Shown here: positions 8,815 to 16,873 of the stretch, in pieces
How the letters are laid out: every line of letters starts with the position of its first letter
How positions within the stretch are numbered: position 1 is the stretch's first letter
Assembly: GCA_964633715.1 (NCBI GenBank)
Contig: CAZWHQ010000011.1
Location: 31,894 to 95,893, forward strand
Length of the DNA stretch: 64,000 bases
Reading direction: 5' to 3'
From: JAUWVG01 sp964633715
GTDB taxonomy: Bacteria > Acidobacteriota > Aminicenantia > Aminicenantales > Aminicenantaceae
Translations under genes and position numbers: made by a program
The notes under the pieces: generated by a model
The model's database searches: none
Seen by the model: the letters and a program-made list of their open reading frames with translations, nothing else
What the model was told of the DNA's origin: nothing

Positions 8815-8844
8815 TTGACAATTATTGCTACTAGCAACTATAAT
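8815..8844 (+). promoter_or_regulatory. Promoter with palindromic MarR-type operator in its spacer
   Basis: A consensus -35 TTGACA (8815-8820) and a perfect -10 TATAAT (8839-8844) are separated by 18 nt. The spacer contains the perfect palindrome TTGCTA-C-TAGCAA (8825-8837), the right size for a winged-helix dimer. It lies between the divergent MarR gene and the zinc-ribbon gene. Binding here would block the promoter, so the simplest reading is repression by the neighbouring MarR protein. Confidence 0.65.
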
Positions 8845-8886
8845 AAAGACTTAAATTAATGTCAAGACTAAACAAAGGAGTCAGGA

Positions 8887-9099
8887 ATGCCTATTTATTC
8901 TTATTTATGCAGCGGCTGTGATGAAAAATTCGACAAACTCGTTGGAGTTACTTCAGAAGCCACGGAACTGAAATGCCCTAAATGCGGCAGCAAGAAAATA
9001 AAAAAAGCTTTAACGACCTTTAGTGTCCAAACAAAATCAGAAGAACCGGCTTGTTCAACAGGCACCTGTCAACCGGTTGGGTGCCCTACCTGCCATTAA
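8887..9099 (+). CDS. FmdB-family zinc-ribbon protein
   Basis: 70 residues starting MPIYSYLCSGCDEKFDKL, the hallmark of the FmdB/CxxC_CXXC_SSSS regulatory zinc ribbon. Four cysteines in CSGC and CPKC would bind one zinc ion, and the C-terminal Cys-rich tail (CSTGTCQPVGCPTC) adds more. A strong AAAGGAG site precedes the ATG. It is transcribed from a near-consensus promoter that overlaps the MarR operator, so it is probably controlled by that regulator. The cellular function of the family is not well established. Confidence 0.85.
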   Translation: MPIYSYLCSGCDEKFDKLVGVTSEATELKCPKCGSKKIKKALTTFSVQTKSEEPACSTGTCQPVGCPTCH

Positions 9100-9110
9100 A
9101 AAATATTTTT

Positions 9111-10439
9111 TTATTCTAAAATATCCTCCCACAGCTGCGCTCTATACTTTTTTCTATCCATCAAAATACAGTCATCTAAAGTGTCGACCTTTGTCGTCGA
9201 GTAACTCAACCTTGACATAAAACCTGGAGCTCTGCGAATTCCTTCTCCGATATTGATCAGCACACTATCTCCCTCGTCTAAAAGCCCATCCGTCAGGGAT
9301 TTGATAAATCCTCCCACGGCTATGGCTGCAGCAGGCCCTATCCTTACAGCTGATTCATAGGCCACAAGTCGAGTGACAGCGATGGTTTCCACTTCGGGAA
9401 AAGAATTAATCTCTCCACCACTTTCAAACACAAGCTGACTGATCACAGGATATGTGATGGGGTATCCTGTCGCAAGAGTTGGTATGATGGTATCAGGATT
9501 GTGATAGATCGGATAGGATTTCTCCCAGCCTTCTGGAAATCCGCTTTTTTTAGCATCCGCCCAAGCATCGGCCATGGGTGAACATTTATCCGTTTGGGTG
9601 AGGATGAATCGAGGCATTTTTTCAAAATACCCCAATCCACTCAGCTCTTGACACGCTTTGGCGATACCGAGGGGCCCTGTGCCTCCACTGAGAGCCTGAA
9701 TATATACGGTGGGAAAATCGAGCATCAATCTCAACCATTCGTAAACCATCGTCTTTTTAGCTTCTATCCGCATGGGGTCGTAGTTGTCAGCTGCGAGCAA
9801 TATTTCATGTTTCTTAGAAAATTGCATGGCCAGCTCTTTAGCTGTATGGTAGTCGCCGCTGACTCTAAAAACCTTTTGTCCAAAACACCCGATTTCTGCC
9901 TCTTGAGCAAGAGAGGAGTTATGGGGGAGGAACGTATAAAGGGAAATCCCGGCTGCAGAGAGATACCGGGAATAGGCCACACCGATGTTTCCCGTAGACG
10001 CGGCCGTATATGTAGGGATCTTATTTTCTTTGAGTACACTGGCAATCATGGATCCGGCCAGATCTTTAAAAGTGCCAGTGGCAAAATTGTCGTCATGCCT
10101 GTGAGCGTAAACCTTTATATTAAGCCCAAACTTGTTGTGTGCAAATTTTTCCAAAAACCGCCACCTGTCGATAGGAACGAGGCCTTCGCCACAGCTGACG
10201 ATATTGTCTCGGCTGTTGAGAGGCAGATAATCAAAATATCTCCAGAGGCCAGAAACTGCAATAGACTTATCCTGCAGAAAATCCTCAATATTGGCCATAT
10301 TGTCGGCATATTGGACATCGGCTCGATTGTTTCCACACCCGGGGCACCTCTGCCCATGGTCAAACCATATTTTAAATGACTCGATCTCCTGCCCGCAGCG
10401 GAGACATTGAAGATGGTATTTCCAATCCTTTTTACTCAT
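9111..10439 (-). CDS. Threonine synthase-like PLP-dependent enzyme with N-terminal zinc ribbon
   Basis: 442 residues of the tryptophan-synthase-beta fold type II. The N-terminus has a zinc ribbon (CLRCGQ and CPGCGN). The PLP lysine lies in GTFKDLAGS, phosphate-binding glycines in ALSGGTGPLG, and STGN follows the lysine. Family members include threonine synthase and cysteate synthase, which add or replace a beta/gamma substituent. Its start overlaps the stop of the upstream PAPS-reductase-like gene by 4 bp, so the two are translationally coupled. That context hints at a role in sulfur amino-acid or sulfonate synthesis rather than threonine synthesis, but the substrate is inference. Confidence 0.8.
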   Translation of the reverse strand: MSKKDWKYHLQCLRCGQEIESFKIWFDHGQRCPGCGNNRADVQYADNMANIEDFLQDKSIAVSGLWRYFDYLPLNSRDNIVSCGEGLVPIDRWRFLEKFAHNKFGLNIKVYAHRHDDNFATGTFKDLAGSMIASVLKENKIPTYTAASTGNIGVAYSRYLSAAGISLYTFLPHNSSLAQEAEIGCFGQKVFRVSGDYHTAKELAMQFSKKHEILLAADNYDPMRIEAKKTMVYEWLRLMLDFPTVYIQALSGGTGPLGIAKACQELSGLGYFEKMPRFILTQTDKCSPMADAWADAKKSGFPEGWEKSYPIYHNPDTIIPTLATGYPITYPVISQLVFESGGEINSFPEVETIAVTRLVAYESAVRIGPAAAIAVGGFIKSLTDGLLDEGDSVLINIGEGIRRAPGFMSRLSYSTTKVDTLDDCILMDRKKYRAQLWEDILE

Positions 10440-11212
10440 TTTTTCTTCTCCTTGGATTCAAGCTGACGAATCCAGGCATCTTCTTCCTCCTCGATCAGAT
10501 CCAGGTGAAGACCACATTCCGTCTTCCCTGTATTTACCCAACGTCCACTTCTCTCACTTCCGCCGGAGACGGATCTTGTCGTGCAGGACGGTGGAAAACA
10601 CCCAATTGAAGTGTAGCCCTGGTCGTAGAGGGGATGAAACGGTATATTTTGAGAGATGATATACTGCCATAACTTCTTGTTATCCCAATGTATAAGAGGA
10701 TTAATGCGGATGTATCCCGCTCTATCCATCATGAACATGTTGAGATCAGCTCTACTCGGATTTTGATCTCTGCGGAGTGCAGAAAGCCAGGCAGAAACTT
10801 TAAGTCTTTTTTTCAGTTTGTTAAGAGGTTCGACCTTGTTCAATTGGCAACATGTATCCAGGTGTTCCTTGATAGACTCACCTAAATCGGACTTCAAAAC
10901 ATATTTGTCCTCTTCGGCCGAGATGGTAAAAACATTCAGGTTCCATTCTTGGATCAATCTCTCTTTAAATTCGAGGGTTTCAGGAAAATGATATCCCGTA
11001 TCAATAAAATAGATTGGAAAATCCGGTTGAATTTTTCTCAAGTAACTGATCAACACAACCCCTGACGATTGGAAAGAGGTCGTCATGGCTACATCGGGGT
11101 ATAGATTAGAGATTACCCACTGAAGGACTTCATCACAGGAAGCATATCTGAACTGCATGTTCAGTTTTTTTAAGTCGAACTGCTTCATTTTCTTGAACTT
11201 ATAAGGATACAC
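10436..11212 (-). CDS. cysH: Phosphoadenylyl/adenylyl-sulfate reductase-like protein
   Basis: 258 residues of the PAPS reductase/ATP-pyrophosphatase fold: TTSFQSSGVVLISYLRKI (P-loop-like), FIDTGYHFPETLEF, and the catalytic ECGLHL near the C-terminus. It reduces (P)APS to sulfite. A CC pair (DTCCQLNKVEPL) implies a [4Fe-4S] cluster, as in APS reductases. The second cysteine pair, however, reads GCFPPSC, a CX4C, where CX2C is usual, and I checked this directly in the nucleotide sequence. The gene is the first of a two-gene operon with the threonine-synthase-like enzyme. Methionines at residues 9 and 19 are alternative starts. Confidence 0.83.
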   Translation of the reverse strand: MYPYKFKKMKQFDLKKLNMQFRYASCDEVLQWVISNLYPDVAMTTSFQSSGVVLISYLRKIQPDFPIYFIDTGYHFPETLEFKERLIQEWNLNVFTISAEEDKYVLKSDLGESIKEHLDTCCQLNKVEPLNKLKKRLKVSAWLSALRRDQNPSRADLNMFMMDRAGYIRINPLIHWDNKKLWQYIISQNIPFHPLYDQGYTSIGCFPPSCTTRSVSGGSERSGRWVNTGKTECGLHLDLIEEEEDAWIRQLESKEKKK

Positions 11213-11251
11213 ATTTAAACTGAGTTTCTCAAGGTTTTTAGAATCTTTGGA

Positions 11252-12520
11252 TTAGTTGGCGTAGTACCCTACGCGGTGAGTGACTCGATAATTTTTGTCC
11301 TTCACTCTAACTGTGATGCTCTTGAATGATCCATCACTTTTGTATGCCTTAGGAGAGTAGTAGAGAAGGTAATAGTTCTCAGATGCTTTCACTGCCTCTT
11401 GAAAAAGAAAGTCAGGATTGGCCGAGCTGTCAGCAAACCCACCTGTGGAACGTGCCATCTCCTGAAAAGGTCCAAAGATATCCTCTGACTGTTCACTCAT
11501 GTAGACGCCAAAAACACGAGGGGATGGCTTGGTGATGTGTAAAAAATGTATGGATACGGATGAATCCGCATAGGTCTGTTTGACCTTTTCCACATCGAAT
11601 TCAACATCCCTTTTGAACAAATCAGTGAGAGAAGCAATACTCATGGAAACGTTTGGCCGATCCTGGTAAAGGGACAAATACTCGCTAAGAATCTTGGGAT
11701 CAATCTGTGGGATGTATTCTTTCTGATAAAACATGTAAACAAACTTTTGGCCTTCTTTATCCTTTAAATAATCGGCGAAGTTGATCATCTGCTTTTCATC
11801 CACGTTTCGGATAGTCTCCAGCTTCATCAATAGATCTTGGTAAATCTGGAGCTGTTCGCCAATGCTCCGGCTTTTGTAATCTCCCGGCGTGTTGGCTTCC
11901 ATTCGCACAAAGTAGCTTTGCTCCTCAGTATTGAGCTCTTGCTCCTCTTCATTCGCTTCGATCGCCTCGAGAATAGATGAGGTTATCGTGCGAGCCAGTT
12001 CTTCCATGGATTTAATAAGATTGTTGTATTCTGAGGCCCCTAAAAGAGTATCCCTTCGTATGAGTCCTTTAAGCTGGTCGACAATTTCATCCTGGGACTT
12101 TAATTCAAGGGCCTTGCCCCTTAAACGATAGGTCTTCATAGGCGTAGCGATAGTCAGTTCGTCTTCTGGTGAGATAGCATTCTTAATAAAATAGCTCAGA
12201 GCCTCGCCGAGTTTGGGGTCATACTCAGACATTTCAAAAAAAAGAAAAAAGCTTCTTGATGTTTCAGGAGAAAATCTTCTGTTCTCTTCACTTCTCTCAA
12301 TGCTTCTTTTCTTAACCAGGTAAACGGCCTCAACCCTCTGTGGTATGCCATCTTCAAGAATCTCAAAATCATCGATTGTCAGGTTATCCACAAAAGTGTT
12401 GCCTTCAAAAACCCTTACCGGCACTTCAACATTTATAACCACACTCTCCTCAGTCACCTGCTGGGAAAAGAGGGCTAAGCCCACAATACAATACAAAAGA
12501 ACAAAGATTGATTTTTTCAT
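11252..12520 (-). CDS. Exported VWFA-related acidobacterial-type domain protein
   Basis: 422 residues with a signal peptide (KKSIFVLLYCIVGLALFSQQ). It shows the sequence pattern of the VWFA-related acidobacterial domain family: INVEVPVRVFEGNTFVDNLTIDDFEILEDG near the start and YYLLYYSPKAYKSDGSFKSITVRVK with a basic VGYYAN end. The middle lacks an obvious MIDAS DxSxS, reading FLFFEMSEYD instead. Such proteins are secreted or surface-exposed and of unknown role. The gene stands alone, with an AGGATT ribosome site and a TATAAT box upstream on the minus strand. Confidence 0.8.
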   Translation of the reverse strand: MKKSIFVLLYCIVGLALFSQQVTEESVVINVEVPVRVFEGNTFVDNLTIDDFEILEDGIPQRVEAVYLVKKRSIERSEENRRFSPETSRSFFLFFEMSEYDPKLGEALSYFIKNAISPEDELTIATPMKTYRLRGKALELKSQDEIVDQLKGLIRRDTLLGASEYNNLIKSMEELARTITSSILEAIEANEEEQELNTEEQSYFVRMEANTPGDYKSRSIGEQLQIYQDLLMKLETIRNVDEKQMINFADYLKDKEGQKFVYMFYQKEYIPQIDPKILSEYLSLYQDRPNVSMSIASLTDLFKRDVEFDVEKVKQTYADSSVSIHFLHITKPSPRVFGVYMSEQSEDIFGPFQEMARSTGGFADSSANPDFLFQEAVKASENYYLLYYSPKAYKSDGSFKSITVRVKDKNYRVTHRVGYYAN

Positions 12521-12605
12521 TATATTAATCCTACAAAAGATTATACGATCCTAAATAAAATATAGTTTAGAACGGATTCTAAGTCAACTTCACAGAGACA
12601 AAATA

Positions 12606-13982
12606 TCAATCGGATTGAGGATCACGGAGGTTTCCTAACGTAGCATGGATGATTTCGGGAAGCGCCGGATGAATGTGAATTCCTCGTACCAAGGGCATCA
12701 CGGTCTTTTCTGAGGTTATGGCATTGATAACTTCCTGAATAAGTATGGGCGCATAGGGCCCAATGATATGAAATCCGAGAATTTTCCCAGATTCTTTTTC
12801 CAAGATAATCTTGGCAAAGCTCTCCCCTGCCCTCATGGCCTCTCCTTTGGCCACTTGGTTGTACAGGGCCCTGCCGACAAGAATATCATAGAGTTCTTTT
12901 GCCTGGGCTTCACCCATCCCAACAGAGGCGATCGGCGGATAAGAAAATACGGCATGAGGGATTGTATTAAAATCCAATTTTTCTTTTTCCCCAAACATGC
13001 TGTTATGCCATACGATTTCTGCTTCTCGGTTAGCGGAATGCCGGAACATTTTCTTTCCTATCGCATCGCCTAGGGCCCAGATGTTTTCTGTACTCGTCTC
13101 AAAAAATTCATTGACCTGGATAAATCCCCCCGTGTCTGTTTTTATCCCGGCTTTTTTGACCTGCAGAAGATCCGCATTAGACAACCTCCCGGTAGCTACC
13201 ATGATGTTTTCTGCGGAAATTTCCAAAGTTTTACCCGTAGATAGATTTTTGGAAAGAACTGTAATACGTCCGTTTTTCGAGTGAGCTTCCAAGACTTCTG
13301 TGTGTGTGACTATGGACATCCGCTTTTTCAATTCTTTTTCCAGGAGAGTGGAAATTTCTGGCTCTTCTTCTTTGACAAGCCTTTTGCCTCTCTGAAGCAC
13401 GGTGACATGTGTTCCCATGGCTGAAAAAAAATGAGCATATTCAACAGCGATGTAGCCTCCCCCAACGATAATCAAACTTTCTGGTTTTTCTGACAAAGAA
13501 AGCACGCTTTCATTCGTAAGGTAATGTATCTCTTCAAGACCCTTAATTGGAGGAATAGACGGTCTTGCCCCTGAAGCGATATAGATTTTTTTCGCCTTTA
13601 TTTTTTCATTTCCTACTTTGAGGACATGACTATCAACGAAGATACAAGTGTCCTCATAAAAATCCATTTTCTGAGCATACTCTAGGCCCATTCGGATGTG
13701 ATCCTGGTTTTTTTGGACTATTTCGGACATGCGTTTCATTATGGATTTAAAATCGATGGACTTAATTTCTGCCTGAACTCCAAGCTTCTCCGCCTCTTGA
13801 ATTTCGACGACCCGGTCGGCCGGAACAATGAGAATCTTTGATGGAATGCAGCCCACGTTGAGGCAGGTCCCTCCTAAAGGCCCCTTATCGACCAAAGCCA
13901 CCTTTAAATTGTTCGCCAATGCTTCGTCGGCGATGATGGCTCCAGCACCCGAACCAATGACAATAATGTCATATTCTTTCAT
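12606..13982 (-). CDS. Dihydrolipoyl dehydrogenase-family flavoprotein disulfide reductase
   Basis: 458 residues, class I pyridine-nucleotide-disulfide oxidoreductase. FAD site GSGAGAIIADEA at the N-terminus, redox-active pair in GGTCLNVGCIPSKIL, NAD site IVGGGYIAVEYAHFFSAMG, ATGR, and a C-terminal IHIHPALPEI with the catalytic His. This is most like dihydrolipoamide dehydrogenase (E3), which reoxidises lipoyl groups of 2-oxoacid dehydrogenases or glycine cleavage. Mercuric reductase-type C-terminal cysteines are absent. No E1/E2 partner is in the window, so the partner complex is unknown. Confidence 0.88.
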   Translation of the reverse strand: MKEYDIIVIGSGAGAIIADEALANNLKVALVDKGPLGGTCLNVGCIPSKILIVPADRVVEIQEAEKLGVQAEIKSIDFKSIMKRMSEIVQKNQDHIRMGLEYAQKMDFYEDTCIFVDSHVLKVGNEKIKAKKIYIASGARPSIPPIKGLEEIHYLTNESVLSLSEKPESLIIVGGGYIAVEYAHFFSAMGTHVTVLQRGKRLVKEEEPEISTLLEKELKKRMSIVTHTEVLEAHSKNGRITVLSKNLSTGKTLEISAENIMVATGRLSNADLLQVKKAGIKTDTGGFIQVNEFFETSTENIWALGDAIGKKMFRHSANREAEIVWHNSMFGEKEKLDFNTIPHAVFSYPPIASVGMGEAQAKELYDILVGRALYNQVAKGEAMRAGESFAKIILEKESGKILGFHIIGPYAPILIQEVINAITSEKTVMPLVRGIHIHPALPEIIHATLGNLRDPQSD

Positions 13983-14054
13983 GTGTTATTTATCGCTTTT
14001 TCCTTTTAAAAAAAGTAGCAAAGCTCCTCTCTATTGTCAAATGAATCATTAAGG

Positions 14055-14083
14055 TTGACAAGGACAACATCCAGTGCTATATT
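14055..14083 (+). promoter_or_regulatory. Sigma-70-type promoter for the racemase-like lipoprotein gene
   Basis: TTGACA (14055-14060), a 17-nt spacer and TATATT (14078-14083) form a near-consensus promoter. A start near 14090 places the ATG at 14124 about 34 nt into the message. That supports this start over in-frame upstream start codons, which would lie before the promoter. Confidence 0.6.
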
Positions 14084-14123
14084 CCTCATTTCTCACGAGT
14101 TATGGTGGATTCAGAAAACGCCA

Positions 14124-15176
14124 ATGAAGAAACTTTTAATTAAAACCACTGCTGGTGTCCTCCTTGTATGTTTTGCTCTGTCATCATGCATGGACAGACG
14201 GACTTTTGCCAAAGAAGACAACCTGAACGACTTCTTCCATAAAAGGGATGTGACCATTGCGATAACCGACTCAGGGCTTGGTGGATTATCCATCCTGGCT
14301 GAAGCCGCAGAGAGGATGAAAAAAAATAAGATCTTCAGTTTTGTTCATTTTATCTTCTTTAATTCCCTTTTCTCTGAGGAGGGAGGGTACAACAGTTTAA
14401 CCACCCAAAAGGAAAAAGTCCTCATCTTCGACAGCGCATTAAAAAGCCTTGTGGAGAACTACAGTCCAGACCTCATTCTGATAGGATGCAACACTCTTTC
14501 CGTGCTGTACGATAAAACCCCCTTCTCCCAGCAAACTCGTGTTTCGCGTGTCCCACGTGTTCCGGTTGTAGGGATCATCGAGTCAGGAATAGAGCTCGTC
14601 GCCAAAAACCTGAAATCTCGACCCGAAGCCCAAGTCATTCTGTTTGCCACACAGACAACCATAGAGGAGGGGGCGCATAAGAAAGGGCTAATAGAAATTG
14701 GATTTCTCGGGGAAAGAATTGTTACTCAAGCCTGTCCCGAACTTGTACAGTATATTGAAAAAGGACCGACCAGTGAAGAAACAGAAATGCTCATTTTTGC
14801 CTATGCGGATGAAGCTCTGCAGAAGCTGAACAACTCCCACACTCCCCTTTTTGTCAGCTTCAACTGCACTCATTACGGATACTCCCTTGATCTTTGGAAG
14901 AGGGCATTCCAGAGCCTGGGAAGAACTCCCGAAGCTTTCCTCAATCCAAACTCGAGTTTGACTCACTTTCTTTTTAGGCCGGACCTGAAGGACCGGGCGA
15001 AAAAAACCGAGGTCTCCACACACGTGGTTTCCATGGTGGAGATTGGAGAAAAAGAAATGAAGTCCATTGGACAGTGGCTTTTTGACTTATCCCCAGAGAC
15101 AGCAGAAGCCCTGCAAAATTATGAGCATAAAGAAAATCTGTTTACGTGGAAAGAGTTTGTCACGACAGAAAGATAA
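14124..15176 (+). CDS. Lipoprotein with Asp/Glu racemase fold (MurI-like)
   Basis: 350 residues from ATG 14124. The N-terminus MKKLLIKTTAGVLLVCFALSSC is a lipoprotein signal with lipobox LSSC, so the protein should be anchored outside the cytoplasm. The rest is a glutamate racemase-like domain: ITDSGLGGLSIL (usual DSGVGGL), IGCNTLSVL (first catalytic Cys) and FNCTHYGYS (second Cys, usual GCTHYP). Both catalytic cysteines are kept. Cytoplasmic MurI supplies D-Glu for peptidoglycan, so an exported form would act on periplasmic amino acids. The catalytic role and substrate are inference. Confidence 0.78.
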   Translation: MKKLLIKTTAGVLLVCFALSSCMDRRTFAKEDNLNDFFHKRDVTIAITDSGLGGLSILAEAAERMKKNKIFSFVHFIFFNSLFSEEGGYNSLTTQKEKVLIFDSALKSLVENYSPDLILIGCNTLSVLYDKTPFSQQTRVSRVPRVPVVGIIESGIELVAKNLKSRPEAQVILFATQTTIEEGAHKKGLIEIGFLGERIVTQACPELVQYIEKGPTSEETEMLIFAYADEALQKLNNSHTPLFVSFNCTHYGYSLDLWKRAFQSLGRTPEAFLNPNSSLTHFLFRPDLKDRAKKTEVSTHVVSMVEIGEKEMKSIGQWLFDLSPETAEALQNYEHKENLFTWKEFVTTER

Positions 15177-15186
15177 ACAAGAGGCT

Positions 15187-16191
15187 CTAATCCAGAATTC
15201 TTACACCAAATTTTCCTCTGACGACTTTACCGATAATCCAGGCTTTCTGACCGAGTTTATCCAGAATCCGGATAGATTTTGCCGCATTTTTGGGACTTAC
15301 AACAAGTGTCATTCCTACGCCCATATTGAAGGTGTGGAACATTTCCAAGTCTTCTACGTTTCCTTGAGTTTGAATTTTTTTGAACAAGGAAAGAATGGGC
15401 CATGTGCCCCTATTTATTTCTGCTGAAAGTCCTTGAGGAAGAGAACGGGGGATATTGTCGTAGAAACCACCCCCAGTAATATGAGCCATGGCTTTTATAG
15501 GCACTTTATTGATGAGATAAAGGATGTTTCGGGCATAAATCCGGGTTGGTTTTAACAATTCCAAACCCAATTTTCCTTTTAGCTCATTCCGGCTGAAGAT
15601 CTTTCGAACAAGGGAATAGCCGTTGCTGTGACAGCCGCTGGAGGCAAGGCCAATCACCAAATCCCCCAGACGGCAGTTTGAACCGTCGATCATTTTTTCT
15701 TGGCTGACTGATCCCACACAGAAACCTGCCAAATCCAGTTTGTCCTTTGTGTACATACCCGGAAGTTCTGCAGTTTCTCCCCCAATCAGAGCACATCCGG
15801 CCTCCTTGCATCCTTTTGTGATGCCTTTCATTAGGGTATAGAGTTTTTTGCTGTCGAGCTTCCCGCATGCTATGTAGTCGAGAAAAAAGAGCGGTTCGGC
15901 GCCTACAACAACGACATCATCCGCACACATGGCCACAAGGTCCATACCTACTGTGTCATATTTTTCGAGAAGATCTGCAAGCAGCAGTTTTGTCCCTACG
16001 CCATCTGTGGCTGAAACCAAGACGGGTTTTTGGAGTCTGCTGAGACGGGGCTTAAACAGGCCGCTAAATCCCCCTAATCGGCCGAGGACTTCAGGTCGTT
16101 CAGTTTTTTTAAGGAGGGGTTTGATCTTTTTTATAAAAAACTCGGCCTCATCGATATTGACTCCGGCTTTTTTGTAGGTCAAAGGGGTCAT
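15187..16191 (-). CDS. purM: Phosphoribosylformylglycinamidine cyclo-ligase (AIR synthetase)
   Basis: 334 residues, full length. Converts FGAM to AIR with ATP in purine synthesis. Characteristic blocks: TYKKAGVNIDEAEFF at the start, SATDGVGTKLLLADLLEKYDTVGMDLVAMCADDVVVVGAEPLFFLDYIACG, GCALIGGETAELPGMY and IKAMAHITGGGFYDNIPR. A GGAG site precedes the ATG. It is divergent from the ECF sigma gene and convergent with the racemase-like gene. No other purine genes are nearby. Confidence 0.95.
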   Translation of the reverse strand: MTPLTYKKAGVNIDEAEFFIKKIKPLLKKTERPEVLGRLGGFSGLFKPRLSRLQKPVLVSATDGVGTKLLLADLLEKYDTVGMDLVAMCADDVVVVGAEPLFFLDYIACGKLDSKKLYTLMKGITKGCKEAGCALIGGETAELPGMYTKDKLDLAGFCVGSVSQEKMIDGSNCRLGDLVIGLASSGCHSNGYSLVRKIFSRNELKGKLGLELLKPTRIYARNILYLINKVPIKAMAHITGGGFYDNIPRSLPQGLSAEINRGTWPILSLFKKIQTQGNVEDLEMFHTFNMGVGMTLVVSPKNAAKSIRILDKLGQKAWIIGKVVRGKFGVRILD

Positions 16192-16252
16192 AAAATCTCC
16201 ATTCTTTGGGTAAATCAGTTATAACAAAAATTGGAAAAAATGTGAACTTGAT

Positions 16253-16280
16253 GTAACCTTTTATCAAGAAATAAGTCTAT
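16253..16280 (+). promoter_or_regulatory. Possible ECF-type autoregulated promoter
   Basis: TGTAACCTT (core GTAACC 16253-16258), a 16-nt spacer and GTCTAT (16275-16280) match the general shape of ECF sigma promoters, which have an AAC-containing -35 and a GTC-like -10. It lies about 45 nt before the sigma gene, which would let the sigma factor drive its own operon. No conventional TTGACA/TATAAT pair is evident here. Confidence 0.4.
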
Positions 16281-16324
16281 ATTTTTGAAATGACACAAAT
16301 TTTCGGCAATGAAGAGTATCAGCA

Positions 16325-16873
16325 ATGACCGATATTCAAATGATGGAAGACGTGAGAGACGGCAAAGTCGAAAGGCTCGCCGTTCTTTTCGAACGGCATC
16401 ATGTGCCGCTATTTAACTTCTTCCTGCGTCTGACCGGCAGCCAAAACATCAGCGAAGACCTAGTTCAGGATGTTTTTTACCGCATCCTCCATTACCGTCA
16501 CACATATAAAGGGCAGAGCAAATTCACGACCTGGATGTACCAAATCGCCCGCAACACTCATATCGATTATCTGAGGGAAAAAAAGGAGGAGCTTCCGCTC
16601 GATGATTTGTGGACTGAATCTTTCAGCACTGAGCTTTCTCCTGATGAAAGGCTAGAGCAGGGACAGGACGCCATTTTGATGAGGGAAGCCCTGGCCAAGC
16701 TCCCTCTGAAAAAGCGGGAAGTGTTGATCCTCAGCCGATACCAGAATATGAAGTACAAAGAAATCGCCGAGCTCCTTGGGTGTAAAATTGGTACAGTTAA
16801 AGCCCATGTTCACCGGGCCATCAAGGATTTAGGCAAAATATATTTTGAACTTTCTGGAGGTATAGTCTCATGA
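16325..16873 (+). CDS. ECF-family RNA polymerase sigma factor
   Basis: 182 residues. Region 2 is LFNFFLRLTGSQNISEDLVQDVFYRILHYR with GQSKFTTWMYQIARNTHIDYLREKK. Region 4 is LPLKKREVLILSRYQNMKYKEIAELLGCKIGTVKAHVHRAIKDL. This is a group 4 sigma factor that directs polymerase to envelope or stress promoters. The stop overlaps the start of the anti-sigma gene (ATGA), so the pair is translationally coupled. Confidence 0.93.
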   Translation: MTDIQMMEDVRDGKVERLAVLFERHHVPLFNFFLRLTGSQNISEDLVQDVFYRILHYRHTYKGQSKFTTWMYQIARNTHIDYLREKKEELPLDDLWTESFSTELSPDERLEQGQDAILMREALAKLPLKKREVLILSRYQNMKYKEIAELLGCKIGTVKAHVHRAIKDLGKIYFELSGGIVS

